From Bacteroidota bacterium (lineage in GTDB: Bacteria; Bacteroidota; Bacteroidia; Bacteroidales; UBA1556): a stretch of 14,218 bases of DNA. Position numbers and translations under genes: made by a program. The stretch covers positions 1-14,218 of the forward strand of contig QNXT01000123.1 in the NCBI GenBank assembly GCA_003973505.1, written 5' to 3'. This document shows positions 1-7,560 of this stretch, one piece after another (within the stretch, counting starts at the first letter, position 1; each line of letters begins with the position of its first letter). The notes beneath the pieces were generated by a model. The model worked only from the letters and a program-made list of their open reading frames with translations. It was not told the DNA's origin and did no database searches.

Positions 1-120
1 ACTGTTTCTCGTGAAGAGATGGAAGCACAGATGAAAGCCATGAGTGAAAAAGCTGCAGATAAAAAATGTGGAGCTGCTGATACTGAGAAAAAGTGTGGCG
101 AAGGAAAATGCGGTAAATAG
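1..120 (+). CDS. C-terminal end of a small Cys-rich protein with a KCGEGKCG tail (partial)
   Basis: Frame 1 is open from the window edge to a TAG at 118-120, giving 39 residues. The N-terminus lies upstream of the window. The visible part is a charged, probably helical stretch rich in Met, Glu, Lys and Ala, followed by a Lys/Gly/Cys tail with three cysteines (KKCG, KKCG, GKCGK) that ends KCGEGKCGK. The EGKCG motif is characteristic of HvfA-type small secreted precursor peptides. Their cysteines are converted to metal-binding heterocycles by MNIO (DUF692) enzymes, and they act in copper or metal handling. Whether this protein belongs to that family cannot be settled without its N-terminus, where a signal peptide would be expected, and its upstream neighbours. 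No MNIO gene lies downstream. It could instead be an unmodified metal-binding tail. A strong terminator follows, so this is the last gene of its transcript. Confidence 0.7.
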   Translation, partial: TVSREEMEAQMKAMSEKAADKKCGAADTEKKCGEGKCGK

Positions 121-145
121 TATTTTTCGATTATAAAGATTTATG

Positions 146-179
146 AAAAGGAGTTGGCAAATGCTGATTCCTTTTTTTG
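146..179 (+). terminator. Rho-independent terminator of the Cys-rich gene
   Basis: An A-run (146-149) leads into a stem whose outer arms are AAAAGGA and TCCTTTT. The pairing continues inward through G-U and Watson-Crick pairs to GGCA/TGCT around a very short loop. A run of seven T residues ends at 178. It starts 25 nt after the stop codon of the Cys-rich reading frame, in the right orientation. Confidence 0.8.
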
Positions 180-270
180 TTTTCTGCAATCCGCAATAAA
201 TCTTAAAAAAAACATTAATAATACGGTAGTATTTTTTAACTTTATACCCTAATTATTTGACCTAAGTATT

Positions 271-696
271 ATGGGAGATGCATATAAAAGACATACCAAT
301 TCTATTATAGCTGAATGGGTGTTAAAAGTTACTTTAGTTTTTTTTATTGCTTCACTTTTTTTTAGTGATACCGCTCTAGAATTTGCTGTTAGAAATGGAG
401 GCTCGACTACGGGCTTTATGGTTTACCTAAAAATCGCATTAATCATAGCTTATGGGGTTGTCATTGCAGCAATTAGTCAAGCGACCTTCAAAGTTGTTGG
501 TTTTTCCAGTATTATTGTTGGATCCTTATATTTGATAATCATGAAAATTTCGGATGAGGTTTTCATGGCGGTTAATATTATCGATTTGGCAAGCGAAATA
601 TTGCTAATAGGAGTTTCCATTTTTTACTTATACCGTCATCACCGGCACAAGAAAAAAGCCAAAAAGGTGGTTAAAAAACGAATTCGTAAAGACTAA
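271..696 (+). CDS. Small four-helix integral membrane protein of unknown function
   Basis: This is a 141-residue protein starting at ATG 271, with no recognisable Shine-Dalgarno. Four hydrophobic segments can be seen at about residues 15-33, 49-68, 72-93 and 99-121. They are followed by a very basic cytoplasmic-looking tail (YRHHRHKKKAKKVVKKRIRKD region, roughly 121-141) that fits the positive-inside rule. The size and topology recall PsiE and DoxX-like families, but I see no signature of either and do not assign one. It is a single-gene unit: a terminator lies 90 nt upstream, and its stop codon is 2 nt from the stop of the convergent thioesterase gene. The His/Lys tail might bind phosphate or nucleic acid, but that is speculation. 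The frame is real, judging by its coherent membrane topology and codon use. Confidence 0.75.
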   Translation: MGDAYKRHTNSIIAEWVLKVTLVFFIASLFFSDTALEFAVRNGGSTTGFMVYLKIALIIAYGVVIAAISQATFKVVGFSSIIVGSLYLIIMKISDEVFMAVNIIDLASEILLIGVSIFYLYRHHRHKKKAKKVVKKRIRKD

Positions 697-698
697 AT

Positions 699-1127
699 TT
701 ACTTCAATCCTTCATATTCTTTAATCAAGGAAATCATCTTTTCACTATTTGGTTTAGTAACACCTTTTTCTAAATCGAAAGATACCATAGTGGTAAGTGC
801 TTTGGCTGCAATCACTTCTTTATCTCCCACCATTTTTATAATGAGGCTTTCAAGCTCGTAACTCTTATTTCCAATTTTGCTACAGCGTGTATATACCCAT
901 ACTTCATCCGATAAAAATAGCGGAGCCAAATAGGAAATGTCAATTCTTCCAACCACAGCTTCAAAGTCTAAATTTTTCGGTGTAAAATGCATTACCTCTT
1001 TCATATAAAAAATACGAGAATCCTCGAGATAAGTCATAAAGGCTTTATTATTTACATGACCGTAAGTGTCTAAATCGTCGTAGCGAATGCCCGTTTTTAA
1101 GCGGTTTTTATAAAGAGCTAAGTCCAT
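699..1127 (-). CDS. Acyl-CoA thioesterase, hotdog (4HBT) fold, YbgC/FadM type
   Basis: With the start at ATG 1127 the product is 142 residues, typical of single hotdog-domain thioesterases. The diagnostic motif RYDDLDTYGHVNN lies at residues 15-27. By alignment with the 4-hydroxybenzoyl-CoA thioesterase family, Asp20 is the expected catalytic acid at the start of the long central helix. These enzymes hydrolyse acyl-CoA thioesters in the cytoplasm; the chain specificity cannot be read from sequence. The frame stays open upstream to an ATG at 1178, but the extra 17 codons are simply the translation of a terminator hairpin (1151-1172) and resemble nothing in the family, so I reject that longer start. 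The gene lies 63 nt downstream of kbl on the same strand and may be reached by read-through of the hairpin or have its own promoter. It converges with the 271-696 gene. Confidence 0.88.
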   Translation of the reverse strand: MDLALYKNRLKTGIRYDDLDTYGHVNNKAFMTYLEDSRIFYMKEVMHFTPKNLDFEAVVGRIDISYLAPLFLSDEVWVYTRCSKIGNKSYELESLIIKMVGDKEVIAAKALTTMVSFDLEKGVTKPNSEKMISLIKEYEGLK

Positions 1128-1140
1128 AAGTAATTGGTTT

Positions 1141-1172
1141 AAAATGAAAAGGGTTGGATATAAATCCAACCC
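1141..1172 (-). terminator. Intrinsic terminator downstream of kbl
   Basis: A perfect 9-bp inverted repeat, GGGTTGGAT (1151-1159) and ATCCAACCC (1164-1172), encloses a 4-nt loop. On the minus strand it is followed by CCCTTTTCATTTTAAA, a broken U-tract. It starts 18 nt after the kbl stop codon. It overlaps the potential upstream extension of the thioesterase frame, which argues for that gene starting at 1127. Confidence 0.75.
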
Positions 1173-1190
1173 TATCAAAAGATTCTATAA

Positions 1191-2378
1191 TTAAATTACA
1201 CCAAGTTCTTTACCTACTTTGGTAAACCCTTGAATACATTGGTCTAAATGTGCTTGTTCGTGAGCTGCTGAAAGCTGAACACGAATACGAGCTTCTCCCT
1301 TTGGAACAACGGGGAAGAAGAATCCGATTACATAAATTCCCTCGTCTAGAAGTTTTGTTGCAAACTCCTGAGCCAATTTTGCATCGTATAACATTACCGC
1401 ACAAATAGCTGATTTAGTTGGTTTAATATCAAAGCCTGCAGCCTTCATTTTGTCCATGAAATAATCTGTATTTGCATGCAATTTGTCTTGAAGGGTATTG
1501 GTTTTATCTACAATATCAAACATACGAATACCAGCAGCAGCTACCATTGGAGGAATCGAATTTGAGAATAGATAAGGGCGAGAACGTTGACGCAACATCT
1601 CAATAATTTCTTTTTTACCTGTGGTAAATCCACCAATTGCACCACCAAAAGCCTTACCTAAAGTACCTGTAATGATTTCCACTTTACCTTTCATATCGAA
1701 TAGTTCGGTAACACCGCGACCTGTTTTCCCAACAACGCCTGCCGAGTGGCTTTCGTCAATCATAATCATGGCATCATATTTTTCAGCGAGAGCTAAAATC
1801 TTATCCATAGGAGCCACATTTCCGTCCATACTGAAAACACCATCTGTAACAATTAAGCGGAAACGCTGAGCTTGTGCTTTTTTCAATTGCACTTCCAAAT
1901 CTTCCATGTCGGCATTTTGATAGCGATAACGTTGTGCTTTACATAAACGCACACCATCAATAATAGATGCATGGTTCAATGAATCTGAAATAATTGCATC
2001 TTCAGCTCCCAAAAGAGGTTCAAAAACGCCTCCATTGGCATCAAATGCTGCAGCATACAAAATGGTATCTTCCGTTCCAAAAAAGTTTGCAATTTTTTGC
2101 TCTAATTCTTTATGCAAATCCTGTGTACCACAAATAAATCGCACTGAAGACATTCCGTAACCATGTGTGTCCATGGCATCTTTTGCAGCCTGAATCAATT
2201 CTGGACTGTTTGATAATCCTAAATAATTATTCATGCAAAAGTTCAAAACTTTTGAGCCATCAGCCAAGGTGATTTCAGCCTGCTGTGGTGCAACAATCAC
2301 GCGCTCGCTTTTATATAAGCCCGCTTCTTTTATATCACTAATTTCTTTCTGTAGAAAATCTTGAAAATTTTTATACAT
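1191..2378 (-). CDS. kbl: 2-amino-3-ketobutyrate CoA ligase (glycine C-acetyltransferase)
   Basis: The 395-residue product is collinear with E. coli Kbl (398 residues) from end to end. It is a PLP-dependent alpha-oxoamine synthase that cleaves 2-amino-3-oxobutyrate with CoA to give glycine and acetyl-CoA, the second step of threonine breakdown. Visible landmarks include the FDANGG segment near residue 112 and SLNHAS with His136, which would stack on the cofactor. DESHSAG carries Asp208 and His211, and TGTLGKAFGG has the Schiff-base lysine Lys242. The C-terminal GFFFPVVPKGEARIR block is also typical of Kbl and separates it from serine palmitoyltransferase and BioF paralogues, both common in Bacteroidota. 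The start at 2378 gives the usual N-terminus. The partner threonine dehydrogenase (tdh) is not in this window. A terminator hairpin follows the gene, and a possible -7 element (2409-2416) lies about 30 nt upstream. Confidence 0.95.
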   Translation of the reverse strand: MYKNFQDFLQKEISDIKEAGLYKSERVIVAPQQAEITLADGSKVLNFCMNNYLGLSNSPELIQAAKDAMDTHGYGMSSVRFICGTQDLHKELEQKIANFFGTEDTILYAAAFDANGGVFEPLLGAEDAIISDSLNHASIIDGVRLCKAQRYRYQNADMEDLEVQLKKAQAQRFRLIVTDGVFSMDGNVAPMDKILALAEKYDAMIMIDESHSAGVVGKTGRGVTELFDMKGKVEIITGTLGKAFGGAIGGFTTGKKEIIEMLRQRSRPYLFSNSIPPMVAAAGIRMFDIVDKTNTLQDKLHANTDYFMDKMKAAGFDIKPTKSAICAVMLYDAKLAQEFATKLLDEGIYVIGFFFPVVPKGEARIRVQLSAAHEQAHLDQCIQGFTKVGKELGVI

Positions 2379-2538
2379 TTTGCTCTATTTTAAGTTTCTA
2401 ATAGACCGTAAAGATATTATATTTTAGTGGATATGTTCCCTAAATAGCTGTATTTTTTTAGCACTTTTAAAACGTTAGAAAACATAAGTGGGTATTATAA
2501 TTTATGCTCAATCTTCTAAAAATATGTAGTTTCGCCAA

Positions 2539-4344
2539 ATGCAAAATCAAAACGAACGCAAAGACTTTTACAACGAACAGAAGCTAAAAGAACAAGCAGT
2601 ATTAACTACTGCTTCGAAAAATATATACTGGATTTCGATACTGAGACTGCTTGCTTTTTTAGGTCTCATTTTCAGTGTTTATTGGCTTTATAAAAATGAT
2701 TCTGATTATACCGTTTACGCTTTTGTTTTGGGTTTAATTATATTTCTTTTTCTGGTAAAACTACATTCACGCTTTTTTAATGCCAAAAAAATTGCTCAAA
2801 AGCGCGTGCAAATTATCGAAGACGAAATCAAGTCTTTATCAGGAAACCATTCGGCATTTGATGATGGTAGTCATTTTATGCATCGTAGTAAGGATTATGC
2901 CTATGATTTGGATATTTTCGGAGCCCAATCGCTTTATCAAAAACTCAATCGTAGCGTTACTTTAGGAGGGGGTAGTGTTTTAGCTCAATGGTTTAATTTT
3001 TCTGAAAAAGATATAGAGTCTATTCGTATCAAACAGCAAGCGGTGAGGGAATTGGCAGAAATGTTTGAGTTACGATTAAATTTCAGAGCTCAGGGTTTAA
3101 TGCTGGAGGAGGAAAAGGGAGCCTATCGTTCTTTGGTTCGTTGGATGAATGAAAAGAATTTATTTTTTGGTAAGCCTGTCTTTATTGTCCTTATTTGGAT
3201 TGCATCAATTGTAAATATTTCAAGTCTTATCTTGTATTTTTCAGGGATTATTGAAGGAGGCATTCCTGCAATCAGTTTGTTTGTTAGTTTGGCTTTGGTG
3301 GGGTTTTATACGAAACGAATTCACCGTATTCATTTTTCGGTTAGCTCTAAAGTAAAACTGCTTGCCAAGTATAAAAGCTTGTTTGAAATAATTGAAAAAC
3401 AGGAGTTTCAGTCAGATTATATTAAGAATTTGCAGTCTGAATTGGAAGATCATTCGCAATTTGCAAGTCAGAAAATCCGTGCTTTATCAAGTATTTTATC
3501 AGCTTTAGATACGCGCTTAAATGTGTTTGCGGGCGTTTTGTTGAACGCTGTATTTCTGTGGGATATTCTGCAGGTTTATCGTATGGAGAAATGGAAGGCA
3601 GAGCACAAAAACTCTTTGAAAAAATGGTTTACGGCATTAAGTCAGTTTGATGCGCTTCAAAGCTTGGCTAATCTTTCTTATAATCATCCGAATTGGATTT
3701 TCCCAAAGATGTCAGATAAAGATTTTGAACTGATTGTTTCAGATATCAAACATCCATTGATGCAGGACGAGGATTGTGTGGGTAATGATTTCAGTATTCC
3801 GAAACGTCCATATATTAAGGTGATTACGGGCGCTAATATGGCAGGCAAAAGTACCTTCCTTCGTAGTGTTGGAACAAATATGCTTTTGGCTATGATGGGA
3901 GCTCCTGTGAGCGCAGTACAAATGACTTTGAATCCCATCGAGATTATTAGTAGTATTCGTACCAAAGATTCGTTGGTGAAAAATGAAAGCTATTTTTATG
4001 CTGAGATTAAGCGATTGGAAGGCATTATCAACCGATTGAAAAAAGGGGAGAAACTGTTTGTTTTTCTTGATGAAATACTAAAAGGAACAAACTCAAAGGA
4101 TAAAGAACAAGGGTCTAAAGCACTGTTGAGGCAGTTAATTGATTTGCACGCTGTAGGGATTATTGCTACACATGATTTGAATTTGGGTATTATCTCAAAG
4201 GAATTTTCTGAATTTGTCGAAAACCAATGTTTCGAGGTTGAAATCAGAGATGGTGGTTTGCATTTTGATTACAAAATTAGACCCGGAATAGCGCAAAATA
4301 TGAGTGCTACCTATTTGATGAAAAAGATGGGTATTACCCTTTAG
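2539..4344 (+). CDS. Membrane-anchored MutS-family ATPase (not canonical MutS)
   Basis: This is a 601-residue protein, much shorter than mismatch-repair MutS (about 850). It lacks the N-terminal mismatch-recognition domain with its Phe-x-Glu motif. Hydrophobic segments lie at about residues 29-51, 57-75, 213-235 and 241-258, suggesting two membrane hairpins. A core resembling MutS domain III starts near residue 124 (DLDIFGAQSLYQKLNRS, TLGGGSVLAQW). The C-terminal ATPase is intact: Walker A GANMAGKST at 431-439, Walker B FVFLDE with Asp511-Glu512, the signature region around KGTNSKDKEQG, and the switch His545 in ATHDLN. It most likely forms an ATP-dependent dimeric clamp, but its DNA substrate and membrane role are unknown. 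Such proteins are common in Bacteroidota genomes, usually annotated as DNA mismatch repair protein MutS. It is divergent from kbl, with 160 nt between starts, and its end overlaps the convergent GT9 gene by 11 bp. Confidence 0.9.
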   Translation: MQNQNERKDFYNEQKLKEQAVLTTASKNIYWISILRLLAFLGLIFSVYWLYKNDSDYTVYAFVLGLIIFLFLVKLHSRFFNAKKIAQKRVQIIEDEIKSLSGNHSAFDDGSHFMHRSKDYAYDLDIFGAQSLYQKLNRSVTLGGGSVLAQWFNFSEKDIESIRIKQQAVRELAEMFELRLNFRAQGLMLEEEKGAYRSLVRWMNEKNLFFGKPVFIVLIWIASIVNISSLILYFSGIIEGGIPAISLFVSLALVGFYTKRIHRIHFSVSSKVKLLAKYKSLFEIIEKQEFQSDYIKNLQSELEDHSQFASQKIRALSSILSALDTRLNVFAGVLLNAVFLWDILQVYRMEKWKAEHKNSLKKWFTALSQFDALQSLANLSYNHPNWIFPKMSDKDFELIVSDIKHPLMQDEDCVGNDFSIPKRPYIKVITGANMAGKSTFLRSVGTNMLLAMMGAPVSAVQMTLNPIEIISSIRTKDSLVKNESYFYAEIKRLEGIINRLKKGEKLFVFLDEILKGTNSKDKEQGSKALLRQLIDLHAVGIIATHDLNLGIISKEFSEFVENQCFEVEIRDGGLHFDYKIRPGIAQNMSATYLMKKMGITL

Positions 4345-5341
4345 CCTGAATTTTAGCGGCAACCATTTCAGGTGTTAGTTCGAGCATACAATGGCAAGCA
4401 CCACCCAATCGACAGTCTGAACATTCTTTTTCTTTTACCAGATAATCAGCATTTTTACCAATGGGTTTCCAACGTCCTGGGTGCATGGGGCGAATGGGAG
4501 GATATATACCTAAAGCTCTTTTTCCTAAAGCTGCGGCTATATGCAAAGGTCCTGTGCTCGCTGCGATTAGCCCGTCTGCTGAATTAATAAAACTTACAAA
4601 CTCTTGTAAATTCATGGTCCCTGAAATATCAACTACATGATCATCACCCAATAAATGCTTACGAAAAAGTTGTCCTTCCTCTTCGGTGCCACTTAAGAAT
4701 ATTTGATATTTATCTTTGGGTAGAATCTGAATCAACTTTTTGAAATTTTCTAATCCCCATTCTCTTGCACTACCTTTGGATTTGGTGTGTAAAATCAGAT
4801 TGAATTTATCTTTGGAAAGTAGGTTTATAAACTTTTCGTCTAAGCTTTTCACTCTGCTAAATCCATAATAATCAACCAATTCGTCAAGACTAAAGTTGCG
4901 GTCAATTCCAAGAGGTTTAAGAAGTTTTGTATTCAGTTGGGCTTCGTGTAAATCCGAATTCTTACGTGAGAAATTGAGCAATTTATTGCAGGTGTTCCAA
5001 TGAAATGTGCGATGTGCCGTGCCGATACGATTTTTAATGCCTGCTTTTTTGGCTATTTTTGCAATACTTTTATTTGGAAAAATATGAATTATTGTATCAA
5101 TATAATATTGCTTAATCGTATCAATCTGTTCGTTAATAGGATTATTTTCTAATTCAGACCAATTAATAAAACCATCAACATGCTCAGATAATAATATAAT
5201 ATCCTTAGTATATGATTTACCTAGAAAAAATACTTTTGAATTAGGGAAATACTCTTTAATAATTCCAGCAAGAGGAAGCGTGAGAACCACATCGCCTATG
5301 GCATCAGTACGACTAATCAATATGTTTTGATAATCAGGCAT
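4334..5341 (-). CDS. Glycosyltransferase family 9 (LPS heptosyltransferase-like)
   Basis: The 335-residue product has the two-Rossmann (GT-B) pattern of ADP-heptose:LPS heptosyltransferases. The N-terminal RTDAIGDVVLTLP (residues 11-23) carries the conserved acidic residue, and the C-terminal nucleotide-sugar-binding stretch is STGPLHIAAALG (261-272). It would transfer a heptose or related sugar to the inner core of lipopolysaccharide at the cytoplasmic face of the inner membrane. The exact acceptor is not predictable. Four cysteines near the C-terminus (306, 309, 315, 317) form a CxxC-x5-CxC cluster that recalls the metal-binding clusters seen in some GT9 members. Its start overlaps the end of the upstream GT2 gene by 8 bp, implying translational coupling in the trkA-trkH-GT2-GT9 operon. 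Its 3' end overlaps the convergent MutS-like gene, and no terminator separates them. Confidence 0.9.
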   Translation of the reverse strand: MPDYQNILISRTDAIGDVVLTLPLAGIIKEYFPNSKVFFLGKSYTKDIILLSEHVDGFINWSELENNPINEQIDTIKQYYIDTIIHIFPNKSIAKIAKKAGIKNRIGTAHRTFHWNTCNKLLNFSRKNSDLHEAQLNTKLLKPLGIDRNFSLDELVDYYGFSRVKSLDEKFINLLSKDKFNLILHTKSKGSAREWGLENFKKLIQILPKDKYQIFLSGTEEEGQLFRKHLLGDDHVVDISGTMNLQEFVSFINSADGLIAASTGPLHIAAALGKRALGIYPPIRPMHPGRWKPIGKNADYLVKEKECSDCRLGGACHCMLELTPEMVAAKIQAKG

Positions 5342-6092
5342 CGTTTTTTATCAATTCTCTAAGTTTTAGATATTTATTAAAGGTAGCCCAAGCTGATAAC
5401 GAACAAATAACAAAACCATAATAGCCATCAAGGATTCCAAGCTTAAAGAAATAATCGCGTACAAATTTCCAAAATGATTTGATACTTGCAATGGCCATGT
5501 TGGATTTTCTACCTTTCTTATGAGCTTCAAAAGCTCCAATGGTAGTAAATTTATTTATCTGATCGATGTGTTGTTCGATGCTGTAATAGGAATAATGAAG
5601 CAGTTCTCCTTTAAGATATTGTGGTTTTATACCATCAAGCATTTCTATTTTATCGTGAGGATTTATTCCGGCCCATTTCCCTTTCGAATTTTTCAATAAA
5701 CGCAGCTTTTGGTCGGGATACCAACCCGAATGACGAATCCATTTACCCAAATAGTTTGTGAGGCGATTAAAGTAATATGCTTCAGCTGTAGGGTTTTCCA
5801 AAGCTTGTTTTATGCTATTAAGAAGTTCCTCATCAGGAGCTTCGTCGGCATCAAGCGAAAGCACCCATTCATTAGAGGCCAAGGCAAGTGCTCTGTTTTT
5901 TTGTTGAATATGACCATCGAATTTATGCGCTGAAAAACGCACGCCGAAAGATTCACAAATTTCTTTGGTTTTATCCGTTGAAAAAGAGTCGAGCACAACG
6001 ATTTCATCGGCAATGGATTGCACCGATTTTAAGCATCGTTCAATGTTTTTTTCCTCGTTAAAGGTTATGATGACAACAGATAATTTTTCCAT
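5334..6092 (-). CDS. Glycosyltransferase family 2, WaaE/KdtX-like LPS core glycosyltransferase
   Basis: The 252-residue GT-A enzyme begins with the family-2 signature SVVIITFNEEKNIERCL (residues 5-21). Next come VLDSFSTDKT for nucleotide binding and the metal-binding DXD-type motif DADE at 81-84. The C-terminal half (Trp-rich, HYSYYSIEQHI, then an amphipathic or hydrophobic segment near 209-238) matches the WaaE/KdtX group. Those enzymes add glucose or a related hexose to inner-core heptose of lipopolysaccharide. The pairing with a GT9 heptosyltransferase supports an LPS-core role; the donor sugar remains a guess. It follows trkH with one intervening base and overlaps the GT9 start by 8 bp, so all four genes look like one transcript. 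Confidence 0.9.
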   Translation of the reverse strand: MEKLSVVIITFNEEKNIERCLKSVQSIADEIVVLDSFSTDKTKEICESFGVRFSAHKFDGHIQQKNRALALASNEWVLSLDADEAPDEELLNSIKQALENPTAEAYYFNRLTNYLGKWIRHSGWYPDQKLRLLKNSKGKWAGINPHDKIEMLDGIKPQYLKGELLHYSYYSIEQHIDQINKFTTIGAFEAHKKGRKSNMAIASIKSFWKFVRDYFFKLGILDGYYGFVICSLSAWATFNKYLKLRELIKNDA

Positions 6093-6093
6093 A

Positions 6094-7560
6094 TTATTTT
6101 TTCCAAAAACCAGGTGATAAAAATACGAGAATGGTAAATAATTCTAATCTACCAAGCAGCATTAAAAAAGATAGTATCCACTTTCCTACGACGGTAATCG
6201 ACGAATAATTTTCCACGGGTCCCACAACGCCAATTCCAGGGCCGATATTACCTAGTGCTGCAATACTTGAACCCATAGACGATTCTATATCCAAACCTGT
6301 TGCCGACATTAAAATGGTGCCAATTACGAAGATTAGAATATAAAATAATCCAAAAGACATAATGCTAAAGATGATTTCATCTTTTACTGAGTGACCATTA
6401 TAACGCACAGGAATAAAGGCTCGTGGGTGAACTAATTTTTTAAGATGAACGGAGGCAGCTTTAAAAAGAAGTAGGATTCTTATGGATTTCATACCCCCAC
6501 CTGTTGATCCAGCACTACCTCCCGTAAACATCAAAACAAATATGATAAGCCATGCAAAATGGGGCCATAATAAGTAATCGGCACTTACAAATCCGGTTGT
6601 GGTGATGATGGAAATAACTTGAAAAAGTGCATCTCGAAAAGCCTTCTCGCCTCCTATTTCGGTATGAAGATATACCACCAATGTAATAACAAGCGTAGCA
6701 ATAAATGTAATCAATGCATAGAATCGGAATTCTTGATTTTTCAATACTTTTTTAATTTGGCCGTGTAAAGCAAAATAATGAAGTGTGAAATTCATTCCGG
6801 CAAAAAACATAAATAGGGCAATTACATATTGAATATAGGGCGAATAATTTGCTACACTCGCATTCTGTGTAGAAAAACCTCCGGTTGCCATTGTGCCAAA
6901 TGCATGACAAAGAGCATCGAAGAGCGACATGCCACCAAACATTAATAGTATCGTTTGCACGAAGGTGAAAAGCACATAAATACCCCAAAGTCGCTTGGCT
7001 GTCCCCGTAATTTTAGGGTGTAATTTATCAGGAACAGGGCCTGGTACCTCGGCCACAAAAAGCTGCATGCCGCCAACACCTAATAAAGGTAAAATGGCTA
7101 AGGAAAGTACGATAATTCCCATTCCACCAATCCAATGCGTCATGCTACGCCAAAAAAGAACACCGTGAGGTACTGCTTCAATATCATTGAGTATAGAGGC
7201 TCCCGTTGTGGTAAACCCCGACATGGTTTCAAAGTAAGCATCGGTAAAAGTTGCGATGCTATCGCTAAGTAAGAAGGGAAGTGTGCCAAATGCAGAGAAT
7301 ATTACCCAAGCCAGGCTAACAATCATAAATCCTTCCCGTTTTCCCACATGCGCACGTGTTGTTCTGCGAAAAGTAGCCAAATATCCAAAACTCCCCACCG
7401 CAATGGTAATTATTCCAGACAATAATATCGCTTGAAAATCATTGCTGCCATAATACCACGAAAAGGGTAGGGAAAGCCACATGGCAAAACCCTCAATTAC
7501 TAATAAAAGCCCGATAACTTTTATTACTTCAATGATATTTATATCTCTGGAACTCAGCAT
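6094..7560 (-). CDS. trkH: Trk/Ktr-type potassium uptake channel subunit TrkH
   Basis: The 488-residue integral membrane protein has the four-fold M1-P-M2 repeat of the TrkH/KtrB/HKT superfamily. The four selectivity-filter loops can be read directly: GFTTTGAS (115-122), TMATGGFST (223-231), TTTGFVSAD (320-328) and AALGNIGPG (434-442). The conserved filter glycine is present in each, so K+ selectivity is expected. The GSTGGGMKSIR stretch (351-361) corresponds to the flexible intramembrane gate loop between repeats three and four. It takes up K+ together with its cytosolic NAD(H)/ATP-binding gating partner TrkA, encoded immediately upstream. The TrkA stop codon TAA and the trkH ATG are directly adjacent, which suggests translational coupling at near-fixed stoichiometry. 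The length is close to E. coli TrkH (483). Confidence 0.96.
   Translation of the reverse strand: MLSSRDINIIEVIKVIGLLLVIEGFAMWLSLPFSWYYGSNDFQAILLSGIITIAVGSFGYLATFRRTTRAHVGKREGFMIVSLAWVIFSAFGTLPFLLSDSIATFTDAYFETMSGFTTTGASILNDIEAVPHGVLFWRSMTHWIGGMGIIVLSLAILPLLGVGGMQLFVAEVPGPVPDKLHPKITGTAKRLWGIYVLFTFVQTILLMFGGMSLFDALCHAFGTMATGGFSTQNASVANYSPYIQYVIALFMFFAGMNFTLHYFALHGQIKKVLKNQEFRFYALITFIATLVITLVVYLHTEIGGEKAFRDALFQVISIITTTGFVSADYLLWPHFAWLIIFVLMFTGGSAGSTGGGMKSIRILLLFKAASVHLKKLVHPRAFIPVRYNGHSVKDEIIFSIMSFGLFYILIFVIGTILMSATGLDIESSMGSSIAALGNIGPGIGVVGPVENYSSITVVGKWILSFLMLLGRLELFTILVFLSPGFWKK

Noticed and set aside
220..233. AATAC-GTATT hairpin followed by a T-run upstream of the 271-696 gene.
   Set aside because: Only a 5-bp A/T-rich stem in AT-rich DNA, placed behind an already strong terminator.
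1621..1869. Plus-strand open frame opposite kbl.
   Set aside because: It is an antisense shadow of the strongly supported kbl gene with no protein-like features.
2527..2534. TAGTTTCG just before the MutS-like gene as a -7 box.
   Set aside because: It has one mismatch, no suitable -33 box (nearest TTTA is 22 nt away), and would leave no leader.
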